Assembly (NCBI GenBank): GCA_963748385.1
Contig: CAVVIQ010000012.1
Span: 372,001-436,000 of the forward strand
Direction: 5' to 3'
DNA from: Rhodoblastus sp963748385
Lineage (GTDB): Bacteria > Pseudomonadota > Alphaproteobacteria > Rhizobiales > Beijerinckiaceae
Length of the DNA stretch: 64,000 nt
Shown here: positions 18,113-26,374 of the stretch, one piece after another
Numbering within the stretch: position 1 is the first letter of the stretch
Layout of the letters: each line of letters opens with the position of its first letter
Translations under genes and position numbers: made by a program
Notes under the pieces: model-generated
Database searches by the model: none
Told to the model about the DNA's origin: nothing
Seen by the model: the letters and a program-made list of their open reading frames with translations, nothing else

Positions 18113-18558
18113 GGGGTCACGGGATGTTTGGAAAAATAGGTCGCCCATGCTTCGGCCTCGTCGCCACGCTTTTGGTATTGCAGCGTCGAGCCGGGGCGCT
18201 CCCAGAACCGCGCCGCCGCAAAGCCGGCGTCATAAGCGGTTTTCGCCGCCTTGATTTTGGCCAGCGCGGCATGCTCGGGGTGCTGCAATTCCCAGAGAGC
18301 CGCCTTGAGCTGGTCGGCGAGCGGCGGCAGTTTCGTCACGTCGACGCCACACCCGGCCTTGATCGCGGCGGCGCGGGCGCCATGCCATTGGTGCAGCCCG
18401 AAGGCGGTGTCATGATCGCCGACGGCTTTCGGATTCAAGCTCGATTCCGCGTCGGCCTGGGCCAGCAGCCCGGCGGCCTGCGCCGGGCTGAACCCGTTGG
18501 CGAGCCAGAACTTGTAGATTTGCGCGGCGACGGCGTAATAGGCGGCCGGGTTTGGCAT
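18109..18558 (-). CDS. Phage tail-type lysozyme (muramidase)
   Basis: 149 residues. The N-terminal half shows the pattern of the phage tail lysozyme family: IYKFWLANGFSPAQAAGLLAQADAESSLNPKAVGDHDTAFGLHQWHGAR. The Glu in ADAESS is the likely catalytic acid and the GLHQW is a conserved lysozyme-like element. A later FWERPGSTLQYQKRGDEAEAW fits the C-terminal helices. It cuts peptidoglycan glycan strands, either at entry or at lysis. It stands between two related microprotein genes. Confidence 0.8.
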   Translation of the reverse strand: MPNPAAYYAVAAQIYKFWLANGFSPAQAAGLLAQADAESSLNPKAVGDHDTAFGLHQWHGARAAAIKAGCGVDVTKLPPLADQLKAALWELQHPEHAALAKIKAAKTAYDAGFAAARFWERPGSTLQYQKRGDEAEAWATYFSKHPVTP

Positions 18559-18561
18559 CGC

Positions 18562-18650
18562 TCAGTCCTCGTCGGGCGGCGTCAGGTCGCAAAGAATCTG
18601 GCAAAGCAGCAGGCGCAGCAGGCGAAGATCGTCAGAGCCGCCAGCGCATC
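18562..18650 (-). pseudogene. Damaged second copy of the LTPPDED microprotein
   Basis: The frame ending at 18562 reads ...LCDLTPPDED and stops 3 bases before the lysozyme ATG. The hydrophobic, cysteine-rich part (ALAALTIFACCACCFARFF) is in a neighbouring frame. The intact copy has AAAA where this has AAA (plus strand, around 18592-18594), so restoring one base would join the two parts. No in-frame ATG is seen. This is either a sequence error or a decayed duplicate. Confidence 0.5.
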
Positions 18651-18653
18651 GCG

Positions 18654-19202
18654 TCAGGCCGTCAGCGCCGCCTTGACGCGGGCGATCATGTCGGCTTGAT
18701 CGACGTGCTTGCCGGGGCAGTCATGATGGTCGCGGACGCATTGCTTGTGGAAATGCAGCGTCTCCGGGCTGATTTTCAGCGCCTTGTGCAGCGCGGCGAG
18801 CGCGGCGACGGCGTTGTCGCGGACCTTGGCGCCGTCGCCGGAATCGAACGGCTCGATCGAATAATCGCCGATCATTTCGACGCCGATTGAGACGCGATTA
18901 TAACAACTCGCATGGACGCCATCTGCGCGGAGATCACAAGCAAGCCAGATAAAATCTGGCGCGACGAAGATATGTGGGCCAGAATGCCAGCCTTCATCAT
19001 TGCGATAATAGGCGTTCAGATTACGCACCCGCTGCGCGCCTTCCTGCAAGCCGAGGCCGAAATGCGACCATTGCGCCAGATTTGGCTCGGCGGTGTTGTG
19101 CAGGACGACGAAGTTCGGTTTCCAGTCGGTCCACTCGAGCGTGTCCACATAGGCTTTGAACTCGGCCGGCGTGAAGCCGCGCGGATTGGCGAGAAAGGTC
19201 AT
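18654..19202 (-). CDS. N-acetylmuramoyl-L-alanine amidase (Amidase_2 type endolysin)
   Basis: 182 residues. Motifs of the PGRP/T7-lysozyme-like zinc amidase are visible: FVVLHNTAEPNL (first zinc His), GWHSGPHIFVAPDFIWLACDL, GVEMIGDYS, and LHFHKQCVRDHHDCPGKHVD (second His and the zinc Cys in DCPGK). It cleaves between MurNAc and L-Ala. The ATG (19202) overlaps the stop of the upstream gene (ATGA). No signal peptide is present, so it depends on a holin. Confidence 0.9.
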   Translation of the reverse strand: MTFLANPRGFTPAEFKAYVDTLEWTDWKPNFVVLHNTAEPNLAQWSHFGLGLQEGAQRVRNLNAYYRNDEGWHSGPHIFVAPDFIWLACDLRADGVHASCYNRVSIGVEMIGDYSIEPFDSGDGAKVRDNAVAALAALHKALKISPETLHFHKQCVRDHHDCPGKHVDQADMIARVKAALTA

Positions 19203-19729
19203 TTCCCCGTCCTCTCGATCAGAAACGCCTGGCGATGGTCGATAGCGAAAGGCTTGTCCGCGCCGTGAAGCCCGCAATTCGCCTTGTCGATGAAATGCAG
19301 CCCGACCGAGTCCCGCAGCGCGATCCGCGCGCCGGATAAATACGTTGCGTCCGTCCAATGCTCGTAAGGCTTGGAGAGGCCGATGATCGCCGCACAATGC
19401 GGACGGTCCACCAGCGCCGCCAGTTCATCGAAGAAGGCGGCGAAATCGCCGTTGAAGGCGCGATGGGCGAAGGGCCGCGAAAAGGCGATGGATATGCGAT
19501 GCCGGTCGCCGAGGAACGCCTGCGCCGCGCCGAGCATGTCGGCGACCTGGTCGGTGGTCGTGCCGCTCCACAGCACCGAAAGCTTGCTGATCGCGCGCAT
19601 GACGCTGCGGAAAAGCGCCGCCTGCCCGTCGTCGTCGAGCGGCTCCAGATAGTTCACGGCGTTGACGATCGCATAAGGGCCGCACAGCCCGTCGAGAGCG
19701 CCTTGCAGCAGCGGCGAAGAATGTCTCAT
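19199..19729 (-). CDS. Cysteine-peptidase-like protein (C39-like pattern)
   Basis: 176 residues from the ATG at 19729. The start DGLCGPYAIVNAVNYL carries a Cys in the setting typical of papain-like/C39 peptidases, and a later ALVDRPHCAAIIGLSKPYEHWTDATYL holds candidate His residues. The end (DSVGLHFIDKANCG) is unassigned. It lies between the CHAP-like gene (10 bases upstream) and the amidase (4-base overlap), so it belongs to the lysis unit. Activity on peptidoglycan crosslinks or on a phage protein is inference. Confidence 0.55.
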   Translation of the reverse strand: MRHSSPLLQGALDGLCGPYAIVNAVNYLEPLDDDGQAALFRSVMRAISKLSVLWSGTTTDQVADMLGAAQAFLGDRHRISIAFSRPFAHRAFNGDFAAFFDELAALVDRPHCAAIIGLSKPYEHWTDATYLSGARIALRDSVGLHFIDKANCGLHGADKPFAIDHRQAFLIERTGK

Positions 19730-19739
19730 GGCTTGGTCC

Positions 19740-20150
19740 TCAGATGGGGTCGCGGAAGGCGATGATGCGACGCGCCGCATAGCCGCCCAGGGCGACGCGG
19801 TGGCCGTGGTTGCCGGACAACAGGATCACGCTGCACGCGTTTGGCGCTCGTTCCGGCGTGCGCCGACCGCTCGCGCAAGGGGCAAAACCGGCGACGATTC
19901 CGACGTGATGGCGAAGCACCGCAATGGCGCCGACGTGCGGCCCGGTCTGGCGCCCATAGCGGGCGAAGCTGATCGCCCGGTGATCGGTCCCCCTGATCGA
20001 ATAGCCGCCGCGGCGCAGCCAGGCGCGCAGCGCATCGGCGCACCACGCCTCATGGAAGCCGGTGAAATTGCCGCGCCCGAGATATTGCCGCGCGACGCCT
20101 ATGAGCGAGGACGAGCCGCAGGCTTCGTCGACATTCCAGCGGTCGCCCAC
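19740..20150 (-). CDS. CHAP/NlpC-type cysteine peptidase (TIGR02594-like)
   Basis: 136 residues from GTG 20150. The pattern VARQYLGRGN ... EAWCADALRAWLRRGG (catalytic Cys) ... HVGAIAVLRHHVGIVAGF (catalytic His) ... ILLSGNHGHRVALGGYAARRIIAF matches the TIGR02594/CHAP amidase-endopeptidase family. It is a third type of wall hydrolase in the block. The true start is unsure: an ATG at 20248 opens a different frame (MQLLNLFKPKRF), and a frameshift between them is possible. Confidence 0.78.
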   Translation of the reverse strand: MGDRWNVDEACGSSSLIGVARQYLGRGNFTGFHEAWCADALRAWLRRGGYSIRGTDHRAISFARYGRQTGPHVGAIAVLRHHVGIVAGFAPCASGRRTPERAPNACSVILLSGNHGHRVALGGYAARRIIAFRDPI

Positions 20151-20406
20151 AGCCGAGCGAAGGACGAGCCGAATGCTACCGTGACGCGCACGCGAGGCGC
20201 AGTCCTGTCGATGAACCTTTTCGGCTTGAATAGATTGAGGAGCTGCATAATCGAACCCGAAGATCGAGGTTGCCGACGCGGGTCGCGCGAAAAAAGGCGA
20301 GCGCCAGCGCGCCCGCCCGAAGCGGGATTTGGACAGTCAATGAATTTCCTTGGTTGTCGGCCCCTATGAGGCGGGAACCAAAACGCTCACCTTTGGCGCG
20401 GCGCCG
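20151..20406. other. Intergenic stretch upstream of the CHAP gene
   Basis: About 250 bases with no clear gene. On the minus strand an ATG at 20248 opens a basic 40-50 residue frame that overlaps the CHAP gene out of frame; it may be a displaced N-terminus. Nothing else is recognised. Confidence 0.35.
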
Positions 20407-20742
20407 TCAGAGTGTGACCGGCGCGGCGTTCAACGTCGTCTGGATCGCCTGACAAAGCTGCTGGATTTTCAAGGCGTCCTGCCCCGGCAAGGTCAGTTCG
20501 GAAAGCAGCGGAACAACGGCCGCCGGCAGCCCGGCGATTTCCTCGACCTTGACGACCTCGGCGGCGACGACTGCCGGATTGGCCGCGTTGGCGATGATGG
20601 CGTTCAAAAGCGGCTGCGCCTGACTGGCGACGCTGTTCGAGACCAGCGAAGAAATCGCGCCGGGGATATTGCTCGCGGCGACGCCCGCCGCCGAGAGCGC
20701 ATTGGTCAAGCTCGTGATATTGAGGCCAGCAAAGAAGCTCAT
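20407..20742 (-). CDS. Small phage protein of unknown function
   Basis: 111 residues starting MSFFAGLNITSLTNALSAAGVAASNIPGAI. It is rich in Ala and Leu and mostly helical, with a proline break at GLPAAVVPLLSELTLPGQDALKIQQL. No membrane segment is convincing. It begins the downstream (lysis-side) part of the operon after the large fibre gene. It is not recognised; the opening MSFF resembles the protein at 17207-17704 without clear similarity beyond that. Confidence 0.55.
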   Translation of the reverse strand: MSFFAGLNITSLTNALSAAGVAASNIPGAISSLVSNSVASQAQPLLNAIIANAANPAVVAAEVVKVEEIAGLPAAVVPLLSELTLPGQDALKIQQLCQAIQTTLNAAPVTL

Positions 20743-20821
20743 TTGCTTTCTCCTTTCATTGGAAGTTCGAGGCGTCGAAGGTCAGGATAACGCCGGCGAC
20801 ATGGGCGGCGAGGCCCCAGGA

Positions 20822-22519
20822 TTAGTTCCCCAGCAACTGGTCGATGTCGAGGCGGCATTGCGCGCGCCACGCATCGCCGCCGCTTGGCGGCGCGAAGGTC
20901 ACGCTGAGGCCGTTGTAGGTCGTGTCGGCGGCCAGCGTGATGGTCGCGGTCGAGCCGGTCCCGGTCGATTGATCCGGCGTCACCGCGGACGAGCCCGCGC
21001 CGGCATAGGCCGCGTTGCCCGAAGAACCGCGCGTCAGCGCCCCCCCGCGCCATGTCGACCACGTCGCGGTGTTGGCCGGCGTCGTGGTGTCGATGGCGTT
21101 GCAACGCCAGCCGATATTGTGCGCGGAAGATACTGGAGCGAGATAGGTGTTCTGGCCGCCGGCGGCGGTTTGATCCGCCGTCAGCCGCAAACTTCCGGTC
21201 CCGGTTTGGCGGAAGATGCGAATCGATGTCTGCGATTTTCCGCCACTTCCAGAGAATGACCCGGATGACCAATAGAACGCATTATTTTGCGCTTCGTCAT
21301 AAACCCCTGCCCCTGCGACCAAATTCCCTGAACCAAGAATGTTATTGGAATCTCCTAAGATGAAATTTCGCGATCCCACCGTCGCCGGACGCGAATTATT
21401 GGGAGTGCCAAAGGTAATGCCATTCTGGTCGATGCAAATCCCGGAATAAACGCCGGTCATTTCTGACAGCGGGCCTCCAGTCGAAAAACCTGGGCGGATG
21501 CAACCGCCAGCCGAGGGGAGCAGTAGAACGGAGTTTGCGGTATATTCTCCAGCGATATAGGCGCCCGAGCCGGTTCCGCCCGTCGTCGTCAGCGTGGTGT
21601 AGCTGGTCACCGGCGGCGTGGTGTAGATGCCGGTGTTGACGACATTCATCGTCGCGATGGAATTGCTTGCCCCGAGCGTCGCGACCTGAAACACGGTCGG
21701 CGTCAAATTGGTCCCGCCCGAGACCGTCAGCAGGTCACCAACCGCATAACCGGAGCCGCCGGAATTGACGGTGACGCTGGCGAGCCGCCAATAGCCCATA
21801 GTCGCGTTGCTGAAATCTATCCCGCTAACCACCGGACCCCTGACCGCCTCCACCGTGTCGATGGGGGATGTTCCGGTGGATTGAACAACTTGGTCGGCCC
21901 AGTTCGCTCCCAGTCCCTCGTTGGCCGACGAGCGTATAAGCACGTCGGAGTGCATGACGGCGGCGATGTCAAAGCCATTGTCATTGATGTCGTTGTCGCC
22001 ATAGAATTCGATATACTGTCCGGCGCCGCCCCCGAACAATTCGCCGCCGAAACATTCGATCGCTGGTTCCGCGAGATAGCTCGTCGCTCCAGCGCGGGTC
22101 GAGGCGACGACGCCGAAGCACCCGATGCCGTTGAGGTCGCCCTGGCCATATTGGTCAAGTCGGATGAAAAGGTCGGAAACCCCTGTCCGGCCGCCATTCC
22201 CCGACAATGAGTTATTCCACCCGGACGAATTGGTCAGCGAGAAAATATCGCCCGACATTTCGGGAATGAATGAATAGCCGGTTGTCGGCTCGCCGAGGGT
22301 CGCGGTTCCGGTGATGGTGTGATGATGGCGCCGGCCGGTCGCCACGCCCGAATCCTGCGTCGCAGGCGACGTCCAGTTGCCGAGCGCCGAGGGCTGCGCC
22401 GAGGGCGTCGTGATCAGCGGCGCCATCTGCACGGCAGCGGGCGACGGCTGCCCTTGCGGGACAGCGAGGGCCTGCCCAGTGAGAACGATCAGCGAAAGAG
22501 TTGCAAAAAATCCACGCAT
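20822..22519 (-). CDS. Large tail-fibre/spike-like protein with a signal-like N-terminus
   Basis: 565 residues. The first 20 (MRGFFATLSLIVLTGQALA) look like a Sec signal peptide. The rest is rich in Gly, Ser, Thr and Asn with beta-type repeats (VNSGGSGYAVGDLLTVSGGTNLTPTVFQVATLG is a module common in phage fibre proteins). The C-terminus includes STGTGSTATITLAADTTYNGLSVTFAPPSGGDAWRAQCRL. Position at the end of the fibre cluster supports a receptor-binding or decoration role. A cleavable signal is unusual for a virion protein. Confidence 0.6.
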   Translation of the reverse strand: MRGFFATLSLIVLTGQALAVPQGQPSPAAVQMAPLITTPSAQPSALGNWTSPATQDSGVATGRRHHHTITGTATLGEPTTGYSFIPEMSGDIFSLTNSSGWNNSLSGNGGRTGVSDLFIRLDQYGQGDLNGIGCFGVVASTRAGATSYLAEPAIECFGGELFGGGAGQYIEFYGDNDINDNGFDIAAVMHSDVLIRSSANEGLGANWADQVVQSTGTSPIDTVEAVRGPVVSGIDFSNATMGYWRLASVTVNSGGSGYAVGDLLTVSGGTNLTPTVFQVATLGASNSIATMNVVNTGIYTTPPVTSYTTLTTTGGTGSGAYIAGEYTANSVLLLPSAGGCIRPGFSTGGPLSEMTGVYSGICIDQNGITFGTPNNSRPATVGSRNFILGDSNNILGSGNLVAGAGVYDEAQNNAFYWSSGSFSGSGGKSQTSIRIFRQTGTGSLRLTADQTAAGGQNTYLAPVSSAHNIGWRCNAIDTTTPANTATWSTWRGGALTRGSSGNAAYAGAGSSAVTPDQSTGTGSTATITLAADTTYNGLSVTFAPPSGGDAWRAQCRLDIDQLLGN

Positions 22520-22526
22520 CGTCGCC

Positions 22527-23150
22527 TCACCTGAGATTGAAATAAGTCGCGGTCGCAGTCGTCCCCGCTGAGACGATCTGGGTGACAGCGAAGGGGAAAG
22601 TCTGCCAGCCGACGAAAACCGGCAGCGTCAGGGTCGAACTGTCGGGAAACTGAAATTCGACGTTTCCCGGCGCCGTGCACAGGACGCCGACCGATCTTTG
22701 CGCGGTGGTGGTCGCGCCGACCGTCATGGCGCCCGCGCCCTGGATTGGAGCGCTCTGCATGTCCGAAACCGGAACGGGTATGCCGCCGGTCATACCCTGC
22801 ACGGCGAGGCCAGTCGTGTCGGAGACGCCCGCCGCCGTATTGGCCGTATTCGCGGCGATGGCGGCGAGATTGCCGCCGGCCTCCTGAGCCGCGCCGTAGG
22901 GCAATGGCAGCGAAGCGGCGGAGACGGTGAGCGTGCCGGAAAGCTTCGACCAGATCGCCGAAAGCCATCCGGTGAGGCCGGAACCGCCCGTCGGCATCGA
23001 TGCGCCCGCGATCGCCGCGCCGCCAGGTTCGGCGACGGCGTCCGCAGCCGGCGTGACGCAAATTGCGCCTGCCCCTGCCTGTGGTCCTATCGGCGTGGGC
23101 GTGACCGGGAACAGGTTCCCATTGGCGTCCTTGGCGTAATAAGTGGTCAT
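22527..23150 (-). CDS. Phage tail-associated protein of unknown function
   Basis: 207 residues. It starts MTTYYAKDANGNLFPVTPTPI; the middle has SGLTGWLSAIWSKLSGTLTVSAASLPLP and an Ala/Asn-rich helix (GNLAAIAANTANTAAG). The end is beta-rich (SSTLTLPVFVGWQTFPFAVTQIVSAGTTATATYFNL). This arrangement is frequent next to tail-fibre genes of alphaproteobacterial phages, but I cannot name a function. It lies 7 bases upstream of the large fibre-like gene. Confidence 0.55.
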   Translation of the reverse strand: MTTYYAKDANGNLFPVTPTPIGPQAGAGAICVTPAADAVAEPGGAAIAGASMPTGGSGLTGWLSAIWSKLSGTLTVSAASLPLPYGAAQEAGGNLAAIAANTANTAAGVSDTTGLAVQGMTGGIPVPVSDMQSAPIQGAGAMTVGATTTAQRSVGVLCTAPGNVEFQFPDSSTLTLPVFVGWQTFPFAVTQIVSAGTTATATYFNLR

Positions 23151-23154
23151 GGCG

Positions 23155-23718
23155 TCATCCGAGATTGGTCAGGAAGGGAAGGACCGGCAAATATTGGCTG
23201 TTCATCACATGCGAGAAATCGAAGTCCGGCGCATAGGAAGCGCCCGCGTCGGTGAGGATGACCGCGAGATCCTGCTGCTGCGCTTCCGTCAGGCTGGAGA
23301 CCAACGCGAGCAGGGTCGCGCCAGACAGGCTGGAAAGCGCCGTTGAATTCGACGCCCCGCCATAACGCGCCATCGAGAATGACGCCGGCTGGCCGACGGT
23401 GAACGTCGAATTGGCGAAAATGTCGCGCGTGTTCAAGCCATCCGTCGCCGTCAGCGAGAAGGAATAGCGGCCGGGCGCCCAATTCTTCTGCGCGGCCGGG
23501 ACGAAGAAGGTCAGGGCGTTCCCCGAGACGGTGATCGCGTCATTGGCGCTGGTCAACGGTGGGAAATTGCCGATTTGCGCCGTGAATTCGATTCCCGTCA
23601 GGTCGATCAGCGTCACGCCATCGGATTCGAGGAAAAGCAGCGACGGCGGCGCAAAATCTTCGTCGGCCTGGACGCCCGCGATGACCTGTTGTAACCCGAG
23701 AAGCAGGATATTCGACAT
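23155..23718 (-). CDS. Baseplate/fibre-associated protein, paralogue of its upstream neighbour
   Basis: 187 residues. The region ADEDFAPPSLLFLESDGVTLIDLTGIEFTAQIG ... ITVSGNALTFFVPAAQKNWAPGRYSFSLTATDG is clearly related to residues 165-285 of the protein encoded at 23737-24639 (DEDFRGGPLEFFAADGVTPLDLAGIAFTAKI ... SGNALSFFVPAG). The shared domain resembles small beta domains of baseplate adaptors (BppU-like), which is inference. The C-terminal part (LSSLSGATLLALVSSLTEAQQQDLAVIL) is a helical tail. Confidence 0.6.
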   Translation of the reverse strand: MSNILLLGLQQVIAGVQADEDFAPPSLLFLESDGVTLIDLTGIEFTAQIGNFPPLTSANDAITVSGNALTFFVPAAQKNWAPGRYSFSLTATDGLNTRDIFANSTFTVGQPASFSMARYGGASNSTALSSLSGATLLALVSSLTEAQQQDLAVILTDAGASYAPDFDFSHVMNSQYLPVLPFLTNLG

Positions 23719-23736
23719 TCTTCCTCGCTTTCAGGG

Positions 23737-24639
23737 TCAAGCGGATTGGCTATAGCCCCAGCCGTTCGGCGTGTTCGGGACATTGATTGACGACGTGACC
23801 GCGCCGAAGGGCGCCGCCGCGAAACTCATCGGAAGGCCGACCGTAAGCGCCGAATTGGCCAAGATTTCATGGGCGCGAACGCCGTCCTGCGCCAGCAGCG
23901 AGAACCCGAACCTGCCGCTTCGCCAACTGACCGAGCCAGCCGGGACGAAGAAGCTCAAGGCGTTCCCCGAAACGACGATCTGTCCAGCCTCGTTTGTCAG
24001 CGTCACCGCGTCGATCTTCGCGGTGAAGGCGATCCCCGCCAGATCGAGCGGCGTCACGCCGTCGGCGGCGAAGAATTCGAGCGGCCCGCCGCGGAAATCC
24101 TCGTCCGGCATGACGCTCGCCTGCACGTTCCACATCTGGAGCGCCCAGACGTCGGTCGAGGCGGTGGAGACGGAGACCGAAAAAGCCGCGAGGCCGCCAG
24201 CGGCGCGGGCGTCAAGCGTGACCGAAAGCGACAGGACGGCGCCAAACGCGGCGGCGTCCCGTCGTTCGGTCGCAACCAGCGTCCCGATGAGCCGCTGCGA
24301 CAATGCAAAGGCGGGAACGTCACGGCTTTCCGTCGCCGCCAGCGCCGCCACAAGATTGACGGTGTGCTCCAGCGCAAGATCCGCCGCATCATAACGGCCC
24401 GAGGCCGAGAGTGATGCCGCAAGCCCGAGCGCAGCTGAAAGCGCCGCCGTGTCGCTCGATTCAGTCGCCGCCAACGCCGCCGGTAGGTCTTGCGTCAGAT
24501 TGAGCGCCGCCGCGCCGCCCTGCTCGGTCGTCGAGAGCGACGCCAACAGGCTTTCGCTCGCGATGAACGCCGCAATGTCGAATTGTTCCGTCGCCGCGAG
24601 ATACGCCGAAACGTTCTGGAAAAGGAGAAGGAGCGACAT
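23737..24639 (-). CDS. Repeat-containing phage fibre/adaptor protein
   Basis: 300 residues. Residues 10-155 consist of about seven repeats of 21-23 residues with the theme L-A-A-T-E-x-x-D-x-A-A-F (LAATEQFDIAAF, LAATESSDTAAL, LAATESRDVPAF, LVATERRDAAAF). The C-terminal 135 residues are the beta domain shared with the next gene. The repeats probably form a stalk. It sits among the fibre genes, so it may link the baseplate to a receptor-binding protein. Confidence 0.62.
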   Translation of the reverse strand: MSLLLLFQNVSAYLAATEQFDIAAFIASESLLASLSTTEQGGAAALNLTQDLPAALAATESSDTAALSAALGLAASLSASGRYDAADLALEHTVNLVAALAATESRDVPAFALSQRLIGTLVATERRDAAAFGAVLSLSVTLDARAAGGLAAFSVSVSTASTDVWALQMWNVQASVMPDEDFRGGPLEFFAADGVTPLDLAGIAFTAKIDAVTLTNEAGQIVVSGNALSFFVPAGSVSWRSGRFGFSLLAQDGVRAHEILANSALTVGLPMSFAAAPFGAVTSSINVPNTPNGWGYSQSA

Positions 24640-24661
24640 GGATCAAGCCCCTCCCAACACC

Positions 24662-26086
24662 CTATTCCCAATAGCCTTCGATGCCGATGTGGTGCGCGAT
24701 CGTCCCCGACGTGCCGACCGTGCCGATATTGCGGACGATGGTCTGGATGAACTCGCCCGGCTGAACCAGGATCGGCGTCGAGAAATTGTGGACGAAATTC
24801 GCGCCCAACGTCCCGACCGCCGCCGTCGCGGCGAGCGTGTAGAGCCCGACCGCGAATTTTCTCGGCGCCTTGGCGGACGCCGCTTCAGCCGTCGCCAGCG
24901 ACACGGACGTATGGCCGAAGGCGAGGCCGCATTCATAGACGAAAGGGCCGCCGGCCAGCACGGTCTGGACCATCGAAAACCAGCGCAGGCCGGTGATGTA
25001 GAGATTGCGCGGCGTGATCGAAACCGAGCCGACGGGGTTCTGGTAGGACGAAATAATGCCGTCCGTTCCGACCGCCAGCGCCGCGGTTTCGTAGAAGTTG
25101 CCGCCAAGACCTGTCCCGAGCGCGGCGGTGGTGTTGGTCGGGACGGCGGCTGTGGGGGCGCCTGAGTTGGCGTAGAGCGCCGTCGATCCCATCGTGTTGC
25201 CGTTCTGGCCGATCAGGGCGTTCATCCCAGCGCCAGCCGCAATATGCGGCCACGGCTTTGACGTGTTCAGGCCATAGAGCGTGACCTGGACGTTCATCAC
25301 CTTGATCTGCTGGGCGTTGGCAGGCGCGGAAGCGGCGTTGCAAATCTGGAAAAAGGCGTAACCCGAACCATTATAGGACGGCGTCGCCGCTCCGCTCGGC
25401 CAAGTCAGCGCGCCTTGCAGGACGCCGTTGATCCAGAATTCGGCCACGCCATCGTCGATGACGATCATCATGTCCGCCGCGACGTTGGGCGACGGGACCG
25501 TCATCGTCCCGGTCTGCGCCGTTGCGCCGTTCCAGTTGACGACGCCGCGCAGCGCGCCGGTGCTGTCAAGCTGGAAATAGACGCCGTCAGTCGGCGCCGC
25601 CGTCGTCCCTGGCGTGCCGATCCCCATGTAGCAAGCGTTGTTGACCTGTGGCGCTTGCGTCAGCATGCAGCGCGCCTCAAGCACCAGTTCGCCAGCCGTA
25701 TAGAGTGGGAAGGACCGATAAGTCTTGGCTGTCGCGTAATCGGACACGGTCGTGATGGCACCGGCGTTTAGCGTCATCATGCCGCCGCCAAAGCCGGACG
25801 TCATGCCCGTCGTGCCGATCGTCCAATTGTTGGTGTTCTGCGCCGTATAGTTGAACTGATCCTGGAAAACCGGCGTGTCGAGCGAAACGCGCAGGCGGCG
25901 GTTGTTGGTGATGTCAGGCAGGCCGATATTCGGCGTCCCGGTGATCGACCCTTGATCCCGAATGGCGACCAATCCCGCAAAGCCGGCCTCGGTCGCGGTT
26001 TTCGGATTCTGGACGATCAGGCCGTTCGATGTCGGATCGACATTGGCGACCGTCGAGCCGGAACCGCTGATGAGCGAGATGGACAT
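24662..26086 (-). CDS. Putative tail spike/fibre protein with lectin-like beta domain
   Basis: 474 residues. After an N-terminal attachment-like part (SISLISGSGSTVANVDPTSNGLIV; SLDTPVFQDQFNYTAQNTNNWTIG) comes a concanavalin-like stretch (LYTAGELVLEARCMLTQAPQVNNACYMGIG ... DGVAEFWINGVLQGALTWPSG) that looks like a carbohydrate-binding jelly roll. The C-terminal 180 residues are another beta domain (FYETAALAVGTDGIISSYQNPVGSVSITPRNLYITGL). It is a candidate receptor-binding protein. The family is not certain. Confidence 0.58.
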   Translation of the reverse strand: MSISLISGSGSTVANVDPTSNGLIVQNPKTATEAGFAGLVAIRDQGSITGTPNIGLPDITNNRRLRVSLDTPVFQDQFNYTAQNTNNWTIGTTGMTSGFGGGMMTLNAGAITTVSDYATAKTYRSFPLYTAGELVLEARCMLTQAPQVNNACYMGIGTPGTTAAPTDGVYFQLDSTGALRGVVNWNGATAQTGTMTVPSPNVAADMMIVIDDGVAEFWINGVLQGALTWPSGAATPSYNGSGYAFFQICNAASAPANAQQIKVMNVQVTLYGLNTSKPWPHIAAGAGMNALIGQNGNTMGSTALYANSGAPTAAVPTNTTAALGTGLGGNFYETAALAVGTDGIISSYQNPVGSVSITPRNLYITGLRWFSMVQTVLAGGPFVYECGLAFGHTSVSLATAEAASAKAPRKFAVGLYTLAATAAVGTLGANFVHNFSTPILVQPGEFIQTIVRNIGTVGTSGTIAHHIGIEGYWE

Positions 26087-26097
26087 TCAAAAATCTC

Positions 26098-26373
26098 CTA
26101 ATACCACGCCCAATGGACGGTGAGTTGCCCTTGCGTCTTGCCCAGAGTGGCGACGCCGTAGATGGTGAAGCCGACGCCGGCCTGAATGTTCCCGGCCATG
26201 ACCTTCACATTCTCGACCCAATGCTCGTCGCCGGCGCGATTTGATGTCGGCATGGCGACCAGCCAGGCGTCGGCGAGCGACGTCGAACGGATATTCGGAT
26301 CGGTGACCGCGACGGTCGCGGAATCGGTCGGCGTTGCGCCGAAGTCGAGGACGGTCTGGCCGGCGTTCGCCAT
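26098..26373 (-). CDS. Small phage virion protein of unknown function
   Basis: 91 residues beginning MANAGQTVLDFGATPTDSATVAV and ending GKTQGQLTVHWAWY. Beta-rich, no signal or membrane segment. It starts one base before the end of the upstream gene's frame region and is followed 11 bases later by the spike-like gene. Such small proteins beside fibre genes often sit on the tail or capsid surface. The function is not recognised. Confidence 0.55.
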   Translation of the reverse strand: MANAGQTVLDFGATPTDSATVAVTDPNIRSTSLADAWLVAMPTSNRAGDEHWVENVKVMAGNIQAGVGFTIYGVATLGKTQGQLTVHWAWY

Positions 26374-26374
26374 G

